A stretch of 32,713 nucleotides of DNA from Treponema sp. (GCA_031268385.1 JAIRXH010000030.1:1-32713); one strand, 5' to 3'. Shown: positions 9,054 to 18,145, numbered from the stretch's first letter. Translations and numbers: made by a program. The notes: generated by a model not told the origin, from the letters alone.

Positions 9054-9950
9054 CTACGGTCTGAGGTACTCCTTCCACCGGGAAGGGGCAATGCCGGTTT
9101 TCCGTTTGAAGAGCCGGGAGAAATGATACTGATCGTCAAAACCCATGCGGTAGGCCGTTTCCTTGACGGAGACATTCTCTTCCAGAAGGCTCTGGGCCTT
9201 ATGGATCTTGATATTGATGTAGTATTGATAGGGCGTCATGGAGGTGTAGGTTTTGAAAATAGTGTTCAATCTGGAAGGACTGATACCGATTTGTTCCGCG
9301 ATATGGGACATGTTGATGACCCCGGAAATATTCAGTCCCATAAAATATTTGGCCTTTTCCACGATGGCCTCGTAATAATCGGGCTGTAACATGCGGCGGC
9401 TGCGGCTCAATATTTCGGCGATAAGGGACAATATGGCCGAGCACGCCTTGAGCTGATAGAGGGGACGCTGGGTGGTAACTTCCTCATAGATTTCATCGTA
9501 AATGGAAAGAATCTGATTGTGCGGCCCCATTTCAAAAAATACGCGATCCCGGCTGAGAATCCCTTCCTCGATCATCCCGGTGAAAAAAGGGCCGTTGAAG
9601 CCGACCCAGTATTCATCCCAGCCTGTCTCAAAAACCGGCTTTGCCCGGTGCCTCCGTCCGGGAAACATGATCAGCACGGAACCGGGAACTACCTTGTAGG
9701 TGCTGCCTTCCGCCTCAAAGATTCCCTCGCCGCCGGCGATATAGGCTATCTGGAATTCCGGCAGAATTCGGCCTTCGGCGATTTTCCGGAAGGCGGCGGG
9801 GTGGGCGTCGATATTCGGCGGATAAACGGCGTAGGGCTTCACTCTGGTGAAACCCGCGTCGGTACATATCATTCCCAATTTTTCGTCTTCCCGGCTCGCG
9901 GTAATATACCGCATGAAGAATTCATTGTTTTCTCCTGCCGGCCGCTTCAT
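9054..9950 (-). CDS. AraC-family regulator 1 of the sugar locus
   Basis: A 298-aa regulator with an N-terminal cupin-like ligand-binding domain (EFQIAYIAGGEGIFEAEGSTYKVVPGSVLIMFPGRRHRAKP, about residues 65-110) and a C-terminal double helix-turn-helix. The second HTH ends in the AraC signature (VKETAYRMGFDDQYHFSRLFKRKTGIAPSRWKEYLRP). The Trp/Gly-rich DEYWVGFNGPFF segment is typical of sugar-responsive members. It is divergent from the SGNH esterase, with operator A between them, so it probably activates that gene in response to a sugar. It is a paralogue of the regulator at 12029, and their last 63 coding bases differ at one position. The start ATG at 9950 has no strong ribosome site. Confidence 0.93.
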   Translation of the reverse strand: MKRPAGENNEFFMRYITASREDEKLGMICTDAGFTRVKPYAVYPPNIDAHPAAFRKIAEGRILPEFQIAYIAGGEGIFEAEGSTYKVVPGSVLIMFPGRRHRAKPVFETGWDEYWVGFNGPFFTGMIEEGILSRDRVFFEMGPHNQILSIYDEIYEEVTTQRPLYQLKACSAILSLIAEILSRSRRMLQPDYYEAIVEKAKYFMGLNISGVINMSHIAEQIGISPSRLNTIFKTYTSMTPYQYYINIKIHKAQSLLEENVSVKETAYRMGFDDQYHFSRLFKRKTGIAPSRWKEYLRP

Positions 9951-9967
9951 CAGGATAGTATAAACGG

Positions 9968-10026
9968 TTTTTTACATCTTCTCAATAAAAATATCCATTG
10001 AACCTGTTTCAAAATCCGGGTAAGTT
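9968..10026 (+). promoter_or_regulatory. Operator/promoter A, upstream of the esterase
   Basis: The bipartite motif is TTTTTTACATC (9968-9978) and AAAAATATCCATT (9987-9999), with start points 19 bp apart. Its second half runs into a -35 (TTGAAC, 9998-10003), followed by a 17-bp spacer and TAAGTT (10021-10026). The half sites TACAT and TCCAT are 21 bp apart, two helical turns, as expected for an AraC-type activator touching sigma at a weak -35. The same arrangement occurs at B and C. Confidence 0.65.
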
Positions 10027-10083
10027 GAAAAGTCCCCGGAGCGAAAGCGGATGCGCGGGACATAACCATGTCGGAGGTGAAGT

Positions 10084-10725
10084 ATGAAAACGGTGTTGTG
10101 TTACGGAGATTCCAATACGTGGGGACATAACCCGGCGGATTGGTCCCGGTACGATCATACGATACGCTGGCCCATGGCGCTCAGAGAAATCCTCAACCGG
10201 GGATGTCCGCCTGAATCTCCCGCATGGTGGGTGGACGAAGAAGGGCTCTGCGGCAGAACAAGCTGCCGGGAAGACCCGGTGGAGGGGGACATGAACGGCC
10301 TCAGACAGATTGTCCCCATACTGGAAAGCCACAGGCCGCTGGATATGGTGGTGGTTATGCTCGGTACCAACGACCTCAAAATCAGGTACAGTCCCTGTCC
10401 CTACGACATCGCGCGCGGAGTGGGCCGGGTAGTAAGCGCGATACGGGATTCCCGGACCGGACATGAGAACACGGCCCCGTCGGTACTGATGATTTGTCCG
10501 CCTCCGACGGTCCCTTCCCCGGTCTTCGCGCCCATGTTCGGCGACTGCGCGGAACTTTCAAAACAACTCCCCTCCTTCTACCGGCAGTTCGCCGGGGAAA
10601 CGGGCGCCCTGTTCCTGGACGCGGGAACCGTGATAAAGTCCAGCGCGGCGGACGGCATACACCTGGAGCCGGAGGAACACCGGAAGCTGGCAATGGCGGT
10701 GGCGGAGATCGTGCAGGCTCTGTAA
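10084..10725 (+). CDS. SGNH/GDSL esterase, MsAcT-like
   Basis: A 213-aa SGNH-fold hydrolase close in sequence to the arylesterase/acyltransferase of Mycobacterium smegmatis (MsAcT). Block I is CYGDSNTWG with nucleophile Ser10, the oxyanion Asn is in VVMLGTNDLK, and the catalytic pair is in DGIHLEPEEH (Asp190, His193). There is no signal peptide, so it should act in the cytoplasm. It probably removes acetyl or other short acyl groups from an imported sugar or glycoside. This role is inferred from the neighbouring sugar genes. The start has GGAGGTG 4 nt upstream. It is driven by operator/promoter A and followed by a separate promoter (B) for the sugar-binding protein. Confidence 0.9.
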   Translation: MKTVLCYGDSNTWGHNPADWSRYDHTIRWPMALREILNRGCPPESPAWWVDEEGLCGRTSCREDPVEGDMNGLRQIVPILESHRPLDMVVVMLGTNDLKIRYSPCPYDIARGVGRVVSAIRDSRTGHENTAPSVLMICPPPTVPSPVFAPMFGDCAELSKQLPSFYRQFAGETGALFLDAGTVIKSSAADGIHLEPEEHRKLAMAVAEIVQAL

Positions 10726-10805
10726 TTTCCCTGAAAACGCTCCGGTTTTTTCGGGAATATTCCGCGTGTGACGCGCGAGGGGTATTTTCTCCGCGAAAAT
10801 GAGCC

Positions 10806-10864
10806 TTTTTTACATCAATGAGACAAAAATATCCATTTACGGCAATCGTATTCGGGATGAAACT
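10806..10864 (+). promoter_or_regulatory. Operator/promoter B, upstream of the first sugar-binding protein
   Basis: TTTTTTACATC (10806-10816) and AAAAATATCCATT (10825-10837) match operator A base for base with the same 19-bp offset. The -35 is TTTACG (10836-10841), the spacer 17 bp, and the -10 GAAACT (10859-10864). Both boxes are weak, as expected for an activator-dependent promoter. Confidence 0.7.
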
Positions 10865-10981
10865 TGATTCACGGAAAAGCTTTGCGGCTCCAAAGGGCCG
10901 CCGGGATGTTTGGACCCGGCAAAAGTTTTGTTTGTTATGGAGACCTGTATAGTATCCATACCTTTGAAAGGAGGAAGACAG

Positions 10982-12001
10982 ATGAGGGAGACGATGAAAA
11001 AGATAGCGGCGCTGTGGCTTGTCATGACGGCCGCGTCCGTGTTCGCCGGCAGCCAGCAGGACAAGGGCGAGGTACGGCACGCCGGCGTATTCAGAAGCTT
11101 GGGGAATCCCTACGTTGAAAAGGAGATGATCGGCTGGGAGGCCGGCATCAGGGAGCAGGGATTTACCGCCATCGCGCGGGCGCCGGACACGCCGACGGTG
11201 GAAGCCCAGATTCAGCTCGTGGAGCAGCTTGTCGCGCAGCGGGTGGCGTCCATCGCCGTTGCCGCCAATGATTTTGACGCGCTTCAGCCTGTCCTTGCCA
11301 GGGCCATGGGTCAGGGGATCAAGGTCTATTCCCTGGACGCGGCGGTAAATCCGCAGAGCCGCATGACCCATGTGAATCAGGCCGATTCGGAAAAGATAGG
11401 CGTCACCCTTGTGGAAGCGGCCTGGGATTTGTGCGGCGGTTCGGGGGACATTGCCATCCTTTCCGCCACGAGCCAGGCGTCAAACCAGAACCTCTGGATC
11501 GATTACATGAAAAAGGAACTGGAAAAACCCAAATACTCAGGGATCAATCTTGTCAAAGTTGCCTACGGCGATGATCTCAGGGACAAATCTGTCTCCGAAA
11601 CCGAGGGACTGCTCCTTTCCTATCCTGGTCTGAAATGTATCGTCGCTCCCACGACCGTGGGCATTGCCGCCGCCGCCAAGGTGATCGCCGACAGGGGACT
11701 TCAGGGCAGGATATTCGTCACCGGCCTTGGGCTTCCCTCGGAAATGGCTGAATACATAGACAACGGCGCCTGTCCCTACATGTACCTGTGGAATCCCATC
11801 GACGTGGGCTATCTGAGCGCCTATGTGGCTACGGCCCTCAGCGACGGGAAAATTTCAGGCAGGGAAGGGGAACAGTTCAACGCGGGAAGACTCGGCAGCT
11901 ATACCATCGTGAAGGCGCCCGACGGCGGCACCGAGATACTTCTGGGACCTCCCTACAGGTTTGACAAGGCCAATATAGGCGAGTGGAAAACCGTCTACTG
12001 A
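10982..12001 (+). CDS. Periplasmic sugar-binding protein, stand-alone copy (RhaS-like)
   Basis: A 339-aa solute-binding protein of the ribose/rhamnose type (Peripla_BP_4), which captures a sugar in the periplasm and delivers it to an ABC importer. A signal peptide (MKKIAALWLVMTAASVFAG) is followed by the two-lobed binding fold; FRSLGNPYVEKEMIGWEAG and NDFDALQPVL are typical of RhaS-like proteins. The track starts at a TTG at 10910, but AAGGAGG lies just before ATG 10982, so that is the start. It is roughly three-quarters identical to the binding protein at 18146, with long identical stretches (HVNQADSEKIG, GLPSEMAEYIDNGACPYMYL). It has its own AraC-type promoter (B) and a strong terminator, so it can be made in excess of the permease. 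Confidence 0.93.
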   Translation: MRETMKKIAALWLVMTAASVFAGSQQDKGEVRHAGVFRSLGNPYVEKEMIGWEAGIREQGFTAIARAPDTPTVEAQIQLVEQLVAQRVASIAVAANDFDALQPVLARAMGQGIKVYSLDAAVNPQSRMTHVNQADSEKIGVTLVEAAWDLCGGSGDIAILSATSQASNQNLWIDYMKKELEKPKYSGINLVKVAYGDDLRDKSVSETEGLLLSYPGLKCIVAPTTVGIAAAAKVIADRGLQGRIFVTGLGLPSEMAEYIDNGACPYMYLWNPIDVGYLSAYVATALSDGKISGREGEQFNAGRLGSYTIVKAPDGGTEILLGPPYRFDKANIGEWKTVY

Positions 12002-12005
12002 GCAA

Positions 12006-12044
12006 GGAAAACGCTGATTGGCCGCGCGTTAATCAGCGTTTTCC
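12006..12044. terminator. Bidirectional terminator between binding protein and araC 2
   Basis: A perfect 14-bp inverted repeat, GGAAAACGCTGATT (12006-12019) / AATCAGCGTTTTCC (12031-12044), has an 11-nt loop and A/T-rich outer flanks. It lies between convergent genes and overlaps the last codons of araC 2. Its core AACGCTGATT/AATCAGCGTT recurs in the hairpin at 32594-32636. Confidence 0.8.
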
Positions 12045-12940
12045 CGCGGTCTGAGGTATTCCTTCCACCGGGAAGGGGCAATGCCGGTTTTCCGTTTGAA
12101 GAGCCGGGAAAAGTAGTATTGATCCTCAAAGCCCAGCCGTAACGCGACTTCCTTGACGGTAATATCTTCTTTTTCCAGAAATTCCTCGGCTTTGTGAATC
12201 TTGATCTGAATGTAGTATTGATAGGGAGTCATGGATGTAGATGTCTTGAATATTTCGGTAAACCGGGAGCTGCTTATTCCGAGTTCATCCGAGATGTCCG
12301 GGAGGCTGAGGGTGTTTTCCAGATTCTTTTCCATAATGTATTTGGCCTTTTCGACGACTTTCTGGTAGTAACCCGGCTGTCCGATCCGCCGCTCGCGGGT
12401 GAGGATGTCGGCGATAAGGGCGAGAATTTCCGTACAGGCTTTAAACTGATAGAGGGGCCGCTGCATCCTGATCTCGTCGAAGACAAGATTGAACCGGGAA
12501 ACAATATAATTCTGCAATCCAGGGTTGAAAAATACCTTGTCCCGTGAAAGGAATCCTTCCCGCAGCATGCGGGTAAAGTAATCGCCCATAAAGCCTACCC
12601 AATACTCGTGCCAGCCTGTTTCAAGAAGCGGTTTGTACCGGTGCCTGACTCCCGGCAGAACCAGCATGACCGAGCCGGGTTTTACCGCGTATTCGCGGCC
12701 GTCGGCCCAAAAGGAGCCTTCCCCTTCGGTGATGTAAACAATTTGAAAGATGGGCAGGATGCGGCCCCTGGCGACGGATCTGAACGGGGCAGGATGTCTG
12801 TTTCTGTGGGGAGGATACGCGACGCCGGGAGGCACGGTGATCGTACCCGCCGTGGTGCATATCATCCCCAGTTTTTCATCCTCTTCACTGAAGGGCAGAT
12901 AGTGCAGAAAGGAAGCCGTTTCTTCCCCGAAATCGCCCAT
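12029..12940 (-). CDS. AraC-family regulator 2 of the sugar locus
   Basis: A 303-aa paralogue of the regulator at 9054. It has the same N-terminal cupin-type domain (FQIVYITEGEGSFWADGREYAVKPGSVMLVLPGVRHRYKP) and the same C-terminal double HTH (LPDISDELGISSSRFTEIFKTSTSMTPYQYYIQIKIHKAEEFL, then VKEVALRLGFEDQYYFSRLFKRKTGIAPSRWKEYLRP). It is divergent from the AraA-like isomerase gene across operator C, so it likely activates the isomerase/ABC transport operon. The recognition helices of the two paralogues are very alike, so they may share operators. AGAAGG lies 11 nt before ATG 12940, a rather long spacing, so the start is not certain. The sensed sugar is not known. Confidence 0.92.
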   Translation of the reverse strand: MGDFGEETASFLHYLPFSEEDEKLGMICTTAGTITVPPGVAYPPHRNRHPAPFRSVARGRILPIFQIVYITEGEGSFWADGREYAVKPGSVMLVLPGVRHRYKPLLETGWHEYWVGFMGDYFTRMLREGFLSRDKVFFNPGLQNYIVSRFNLVFDEIRMQRPLYQFKACTEILALIADILTRERRIGQPGYYQKVVEKAKYIMEKNLENTLSLPDISDELGISSSRFTEIFKTSTSMTPYQYYIQIKIHKAEEFLEKEDITVKEVALRLGFEDQYYFSRLFKRKTGIAPSRWKEYLRPRENAD

Positions 12941-12956
12941 GGCTCATGATACCTTC

Positions 12957-13016
12957 TTTTCTCCATCATCACAATAGAAAAATCCATTTACGGCTTCCCG
13001 AAACAGGGCTGATACT
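12957..13016 (+). promoter_or_regulatory. Operator/promoter C, upstream of the isomerase operon
   Basis: TTTTCTCCATC (12957-12967) and AGAAAAATCCATT (12976-12988) align with operators A and B at the same 19-bp offset, with a few changes. The -35 is TTTACG (12987-12992), the spacer 18 bp, and the -10 GATACT (13011-13016). CCATTTACGGC is identical in B and C. Confidence 0.6.
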
Positions 13017-13045
13017 TGATATTTAGCGGACAGAAAGGAGTGAAG

Positions 13046-14479
13046 ATGTCGGGATTGGAACCGGGTCCGGTCAGGGTTGGTCTCATGGGCATAGGGCTCG
13101 ATACGTATTGGGCCCAGTTCGCGGGTCTCAAGGACAGACTTGAAGGATACCAGCGTTTTATCGCGGAGCGGATCAGGGGCTTCGGCGTAGAGGTGGTGGA
13201 TGCGGGACTGGTGGACAACCCCGACATGGCCCGGCATACGGCGGAACTTTTCCGGGAGAACCGGGTGGAACTGGTGTTTGTCTACATATCCACCTACGCC
13301 CTTTCCCACACGGTGCTGCCCGTGGCGCAGGGGGCCGCCGCGCCGGTGCTGATCCTGAACCTTCAGCCGGTGTCCGCCATCGACTATGCCGCGTTTAACG
13401 CGCTGGGGGATCGCGGGCTTATGACAGGCGAATGGCTTGCCCACTGCCAGGCGTGCGCGGCGCCGGAGATTGCCAACGTCTTTAACAACGCGGGAATCGA
13501 TTACGACATTGTTACCGGCTGGCTTGAGGACGCCGGCGCCTGGCGGGAGATACAGGACTGGTGCGCCGCCGCCATGGTGCGGGCCGGGCTGCGGGAGACG
13601 CGGGTCGGCATTCTGGGGCACTACTACTGCGGCATGCTGGATGTCTACACCGACGTGACGGGGCTTGCGGCGGTCTTCGGATGTCACTTCGAGCTTCTGG
13701 AAATGGACAGGCTCAAGATCCTCCGCGACAGGGTAAGCGGCGGCGACACGGCAAAGAAACGCCGGCAGTTTGAGGCGGAGTTCGCCGTCTCGCCCGACTG
13801 CGGGGAGGCCGAACTGGACAGGGCCGCCCGGACTTCCTGCGCGCTGGACGCCCTGGTGGAAGAACAGCGGCTGGGGGCCATGGCATACTACTACGAGGGG
13901 CAGAGCGGCAGCGATCATGAAGACATCGTCACCTCGGTGATCGCGGGAAACACGCTCCTTACGGCCCATCACGTGCCTGTGGCGGGCGAGTGCGAGGTAA
14001 AGAACGTTATCGCCATGAAGATCCTGGACTGCTTGGGAATGGGAGGTTCCTTCTCCGAATTCTACGCCATGGATTTTGATGACGACGTGGTTCTCTGGGG
14101 TCACGACGGTCCCGCCCACGCGGCCATCGCCGAAGGGCCGGTGGGACTGGTGCCCCTTCCTGTCTATCACGGCAAACCGGGAAAGGGCCTTTCGATTCAG
14201 ATGACCGTGAAACACGGCCCCGTAACCCTGCTGGCGGTGGTACAGGGGAAGGGGGGGAAAACTTTCCTTCTCTGCGCCGAAGGGGAATCCGTGGCGGGGC
14301 CGGTGCTTGAAATCGGCAATACCAACAGCCGTTACCGGTTTTCCCTGCCGGCCCGGGACTTCGTAAACCGCTGGACCAGGGCGGGGCCGGCCCATCACTG
14401 TGCCATCGGCGTGGGACACGCGGCCGGCATGATAGAAAAACTGGCCGGACTCTGGAAGATAGAGTGTGTCCGTATTTGA
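13046..14479 (+). CDS. AraA-like sugar isomerase
   Basis: A 477-aa protein of the L-arabinose/L-fucose isomerase superfamily, which interconverts an aldose and its ketose using Mn(II). By alignment to AraA the four metal ligands appear present: Glu315 (VAGECEVKN), Glu338 ([11 protein letters not shown]), His353 (VLWGHDG) and a C-terminal His (His450/451, [12 protein letters not shown]). [13 protein letters not shown] also fits the family. AraA is usually about 500 aa, so the length is near normal. The start is ATG 13046 after AAGGAG, not the track TTG at 13016. It heads an operon with an ABC importer and L-rhamnose mutarotase, so the substrate may be L-rhamnose, L-arabinose, L-fucose or a similar sugar. 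It is not the RhaA/RhaI type. The exact substrate is unresolved. Confidence 0.8.
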   Translation: MSGLEPGPVRVGLMGIGLDTYWAQFAGLKDRLEGYQRFIAERIRGFGVEVVDAGLVDNPDMARHTAELFRENRVELVFVYISTYALSHTVLPVAQGAAAPVLILNLQPVSAIDYAAFNALGDRGLMTGEWLAHCQACAAPEIANVFNNAGIDYDIVTGWLEDAGAWREIQDWCAAAMVRAGLRETRVGILGHYYCGMLDVYTDVTGLAAVFGCHFELLEMDRLKILRDRVSGGDTAKKRRQFEAEFAVSPDCGEAELDRAARTSCALDALVEEQRLGAMAYYYEGQSGSDHEDIVTSVIAGNTLLTAHHVPVAGECEVKNVIAMKILDCLGMGGSFSEFYAMDFDDDVVLWGHDGPAHAAIAEGPVGLVPLPVYHGKPGKGLSIQMTVKHGPVTLLAVVQGKGGKTFLLCAEGESVAGPVLEIGNTNSRYRFSLPARDFVNRWTRAGPAHHCAIGVGHAAGMIEKLAGLWKIECVRI

Positions 14480-14561
14480 GCTTGTTCCAAAACTCCGGTG
14501 TTGAAACCGGTTCGTGTTATTACCGCCGAGAGACGCGGGGAGATCTGAAGAGGGGGCGCAT

Positions 14562-16052
14562 GTGGCGGAACCTGTTCTGAAGTTGACTTCCATTTCCAAA
14601 ACCTTTCCCGGAGTCAAGGCTCTGGACGATGTTCACTTTGAACTCATGGGCGGAGAGATCCATGCCCTTATGGGGGAAAACGGCGCGGGGAAGTCGACGT
14701 TTATCAAGATCATCACCGGCGTCTACGCCCCCGACGGGGGAGACATATTCATCGACGGTACGCCGGTACAGATCCACACGCCGCTGGACGCCCAGTCGCG
14801 GGGAATAGCGGCGATCTACCAGCACGTTACCTGCTTCCCCGATATTTCGGTGGCGGAGAACATTTTCATGGGCCATGAAAAAACCACCGCTCCCTTCGGG
14901 CGCATCGACTGGCGGACAATGAACGGGCGGGCCCAGGAGCTGCTGGATCAGCTTGACGCCAACTTCGACAGCCGGGCGATCATGGGAAGCCTTTCGGTGG
15001 CCCAGCAGCAGATAGTGGAAATAGCAAAGGCACTTTCGGCCAACGCCCGTATCGTCATCATGGACGAACCTACCGCTCCCCTTTCAAACAGGGAAAGCGA
15101 GGATCTGTACCGCATCACCAGGGGACTCAAAGAAAAAGGGGTTTCCGTTATTTTTATTTCCCACCGTTTTGAAGACATGTACAGCCTCGCGGACCGGGTT
15201 ACGGTGCTGCGCGACGGCAGATACATCAACACATGGGATGTTTCCAAAGTGGATGATCACACCATGGTAATGGCCATGGTGGGCCGGGAAATTGTCCAGT
15301 TTTTTCCGAAGCGGAATACATCGCCCGGGGAAGAGATTTTCAGGGTGGAGGGACTTTCCAGAACCGGCTATTTCAGGGACGTGAATTTCAGCCTCCGAAA
15401 AGGCGAGGTCCTGGCGCTGACGGGTCTTGTCGGGGCGGGCCGCACCGAAGTCTGCGAGGCAATCTACGGCATCACATCCTGCGACGGGGGCGCCATTACG
15501 CTTGAGGGAAAACGGCTCAACCATGCGGGGCCCACGGAGGCTGTCGCCGCCGGTATCGGCTATCTTCCCGAAGACAGGCTCAAGCAGGGACTGATATTGC
15601 GCTGGGCCATCGCGCGGAATATCAGCCTTCCCGCGCTGGACAGCTTTACCGCCGGCCTCTGGCTTGATCGGAGGAAGGAAGACGCCAAAGCCGGGGAGCT
15701 GGCCGGCAAACTTGGGGTAAAGGCGGCAAGCGTTCACGACCTTGTCTCCACCCTCTCCGGGGGAAACCAGCAGAAGGTGATCGTGGCGAAACTTCTCACG
15801 GTGGACATGAAGGTGATCATCCTTGATGAGCCCACAAAGGGCGTGGACGTGGGAGCGAAGACGGCGATTTACGCCATCATGAATGACCTCGCGGCCGCGG
15901 GTTACGGCATTATCATGGTTTCATCGGAGATGCCCGAAGTTCTGGGCATGAGTGACCGCATTGTCGTCATGAGGGACGGCCGGGTTACCGCCGTCATGGA
16001 TACCAAAGACGCTTCCCAGGAGAAAATCCTGGAAGCCGCTATTCAGGATTAG
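14562..16052 (+). CDS. Sugar ABC importer ATPase with two cassettes, RbsA/RhaT type
   Basis: A fused double ATPase of the CUT2 family that powers monosaccharide import. Cassette 1 has Walker A GENGAGKST, signature LSVAQQQ and Walker B IVIMDEPTAPLS. Cassette 2 has a degenerate Walker A (GLVGAGRTE), signature LSGGNQQK and Walker B VIILDEPTKGVDVG. This asymmetry is normal for RbsA/MglA/AraG. The ORF opens at a GTG at 14514, but the GTG at 14562 after GAGGGGG gives the expected N-terminus (AEPVLKLTSISKTFPGVKALDDV), for about 496 aa. The 82-nt gap from the isomerase gene has no clear terminator, so it is probably the same operon. It partners the two permeases downstream. Confidence 0.95.
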   Translation: MAEPVLKLTSISKTFPGVKALDDVHFELMGGEIHALMGENGAGKSTFIKIITGVYAPDGGDIFIDGTPVQIHTPLDAQSRGIAAIYQHVTCFPDISVAENIFMGHEKTTAPFGRIDWRTMNGRAQELLDQLDANFDSRAIMGSLSVAQQQIVEIAKALSANARIVIMDEPTAPLSNRESEDLYRITRGLKEKGVSVIFISHRFEDMYSLADRVTVLRDGRYINTWDVSKVDDHTMVMAMVGREIVQFFPKRNTSPGEEIFRVEGLSRTGYFRDVNFSLRKGEVLALTGLVGAGRTEVCEAIYGITSCDGGAITLEGKRLNHAGPTEAVAAGIGYLPEDRLKQGLILRWAIARNISLPALDSFTAGLWLDRRKEDAKAGELAGKLGVKAASVHDLVSTLSGGNQQKVIVAKLLTVDMKVIILDEPTKGVDVGAKTAIYAIMNDLAAAGYGIIMVSSEMPEVLGMSDRIVVMRDGRVTAVMDTKDASQEKILEAAIQD

Positions 16053-16072
16053 GGACCGGGGCGGAGGAACAG

Positions 16073-17065
16073 ATGGGCAAAACGGGCAAAATACAGATCG
16101 CCGAACGGTTCCGTGAACTGGGACTTGTGGTGTTTATTATCGTGGTAGTGATCGTCATACAGTTTCGCAACCGGGAATTTCTTACAATACTTAATATACG
16201 GAACCTCCTTAACAACACGGCGATTCTGGGAATTCTTTCGGTGGGAATGATGATGGTGCTCCTTACGGGCGGCATCGATCTTTCCATAGGCGCCACCATG
16301 GCCTTTTCCGGCATGATTGCGGCCCTTACGGTGAGCGCCCATCCGGAAAGCCCCACGATACTTCTGGTGTTTGAAGGCGTCCTCGCCGGCGCCGCCGTGG
16401 GCGTCGTCATAGGGCTTCTGGTGGCGCGGTTTTCGATACTTCCCATTATCGCGAGTTTGGGCATGATGAACGTTGTCCGGGGACTCACGTACCTCGTGAG
16501 CAAGGGGCAGTGGGTCAGCGCCTACCAGATGTCGGCCGGTTTCAAAAATCTGGCTACCGGGTTCGTGCTGGGGATCAACAACCTTGTCTTTATCGCGGTG
16601 ATTATCTACATTGTCTTTTATTACTGGATCAACTACACCCGTACCGGCAGGCGCATGTACGCGGTAGGCTCCAATCCCGAAGCGGCGGAAGTTACCGGCC
16701 TTCCAAAGAAGCGTATCGTGTTTCTGGCTTACGTGCTGATGGGCGCCCTCGCGGGACTGGGGGGAATACTCTGGGTTGCCAAGTTTGCCTCCGCGCAGGG
16801 AGACACCGCTGTGGGTTACGAGATGAATGTCATCGCCGCGTGCGTCCTTGGCGGGGTGAGCGTTTCGGGCGGCAGGGGAAAGGTTTTGGGCCTTGTGCTG
16901 GGGGTGATCCTCTTTGGCATTCTCGCCAACGCCCTGCCGCTGGTAAAAGTGTCCCCCTTCTGGCAGCAGGCGATTCAGGGTTTCGTGATCCTGGCGGCGA
17001 TCATCACCAATGTGCTGATCAAACGGAACAATGACAGGGCCGTCCTGCGCCGGCGGGTTATATAG
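16073..17065 (+). CDS. Sugar ABC importer permease 1, RbsC type
   Basis: A 330-aa inner-membrane protein of the BPD_transp_2 (RbsC/RhaP/RhaQ) family with about eight to ten hydrophobic segments. Family motifs are LLTGGIDLSIGATMAFSG in the middle and AACVLGGVSVSGGRGKVLG near the C-terminus, the latter forming the ATPase contact. It starts 20 nt after the ATPase stop, with GGGGCGGAGGAAC in front of the ATG. It pairs with permease 2 to form a heterodimeric channel for the sugar captured by the RhaS-like proteins. Nothing unusual is seen. Confidence 0.95.
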   Translation: MGKTGKIQIAERFRELGLVVFIIVVVIVIQFRNREFLTILNIRNLLNNTAILGILSVGMMMVLLTGGIDLSIGATMAFSGMIAALTVSAHPESPTILLVFEGVLAGAAVGVVIGLLVARFSILPIIASLGMMNVVRGLTYLVSKGQWVSAYQMSAGFKNLATGFVLGINNLVFIAVIIYIVFYYWINYTRTGRRMYAVGSNPEAAEVTGLPKKRIVFLAYVLMGALAGLGGILWVAKFASAQGDTAVGYEMNVIAACVLGGVSVSGGRGKVLGLVLGVILFGILANALPLVKVSPFWQQAIQGFVILAAIITNVLIKRNNDRAVLRRRVI

Positions 17066-17113
17066 CGGATTTGTTCGGCAGCCCTTTGCGGACAGATTGT
17101 ACAGGAGAATGAA

Positions 17114-18100
17114 ATGGGAAAAACGATGGATATAACACGGGAATGGAGCTGGAAGAAATTTTTTTTCCAGTGGGAATGGCTTCTCTTTATTGTCTTTATC
17201 CTGATCCACATCATCAACAGTTTCCTTTCCCCCTACTATCTCCATCCGGATACCTTTCTCGGCGCGCCGATGAATTTCCTCGACAAGGCTTTCATCGTGC
17301 TGCCCATGATGCTGGTGATCATTCTGGGAAACATCGACATCTCGGTGGCGTCCATCGTCGCCTTTACCTCGGTAATGATGGCGATCATTTTCAACGCGGG
17401 AGTTCCCATGCCCCTGGCTATGGCGGCGGCACTGCTTATCGGCACACTCTGCGGGGGAATCAACGGCATCCTGCAGATAAAATTCAGGGAACTTCCCGCC
17501 ATGATCATCACCCTTTCCACCATGACCATTTACCGGGGCGTCGCCTATGTGATCCTTGAGGACAGGGCGTCGGGGGGCTTTCCCCAGTGGTTTTCATTTC
17601 TCGCCTGGGGCTATGTGGGGCCTGTCCCCTTCATCCTGCTGGTCTTTGTAATCACGGCGGCGCTGTTCGGACTCCTGCTGCACAAGACCGCTTTCGGGCG
17701 GCGGGTATACGGCATGGGCAGCAACTACCTTGCCTGCAGGTATTCGGGGGTACGGACGGATCGTATCGTGATCATCGTGGGACTGCTTACGGGGCTGATG
17801 TCGGCGGTCTGCTCCCTCTTCCTCACGTCCCGCATGGGAAGCACCAGGCCCAACGTGGCGTTGGGTTATGAGCTTGACGTGATCGCCATGGTGGTTCTTG
17901 GAGGGGTCAGCACTTCGGGCGGCGCGGGCCGCATCGCGGGGCCCCTTCTCGCTATCTTTATCATCGGTTTTTTGAATTACGGACTGGGACTGATAAATGT
18001 ATCGGCCCAGATAATTCTTATCATACTGGGACTTCTCCTTGTTCTTTCGGTGCTGGTAATGAACCTGCGCCTTTCTACGGGCAAAAAGTCCGCCGTGTGA
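17114..18100 (+). CDS. Sugar ABC importer permease 2, RbsC type
   Basis: A 328-aa inner-membrane permease of the same family, clearly different in sequence from permease 1. ILGNIDISVASIVAFTSV and AMVVLGGVSTSGGAGRIAG are the matching family motifs, and several further hydrophobic helices are visible. CAGGAGAATGAA provides the ribosome site for ATG 17114, 48 nt after permease 1. Two distinct permeases with one ATPase is the arrangement of the rhizobial RhaP/RhaQ/RhaT rhamnose importer, which supports a rhamnose-like substrate, as does the mutarotase downstream. Confidence 0.95.
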   Translation: MGKTMDITREWSWKKFFFQWEWLLFIVFILIHIINSFLSPYYLHPDTFLGAPMNFLDKAFIVLPMMLVIILGNIDISVASIVAFTSVMMAIIFNAGVPMPLAMAAALLIGTLCGGINGILQIKFRELPAMIITLSTMTIYRGVAYVILEDRASGGFPQWFSFLAWGYVGPVPFILLVFVITAALFGLLLHKTAFGRRVYGMGSNYLACRYSGVRTDRIVIIVGLLTGLMSAVCSLFLTSRMGSTRPNVALGYELDVIAMVVLGGVSTSGGAGRIAGPLLAIFIIGFLNYGLGLINVSAQIILIILGLLLVLSVLVMNLRLSTGKKSAV

Positions 18101-18145
18101 ACATTACGGGGCGGACTATTTGATATTTTTTGATGGAGGTTGAAA

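Noticed and set aside
10382-11371. 329-aa minus-strand ORF across the esterase/binding-protein junction
   Set aside because: It runs through two real genes, a promoter and a signal-peptide region; no protein features.
12944-14617. 557-aa minus-strand ORF opposite the isomerase gene
   Set aside because: Antisense shadow rich in His, Arg, Gly and Pro; the plus strand encodes a clear AraA-like enzyme.
16049-17245. 398-aa minus-strand ORF opposite permease 1
   Set aside because: Antisense of a recognised RbsC-type permease; low-complexity His/Asp/Lys composition.
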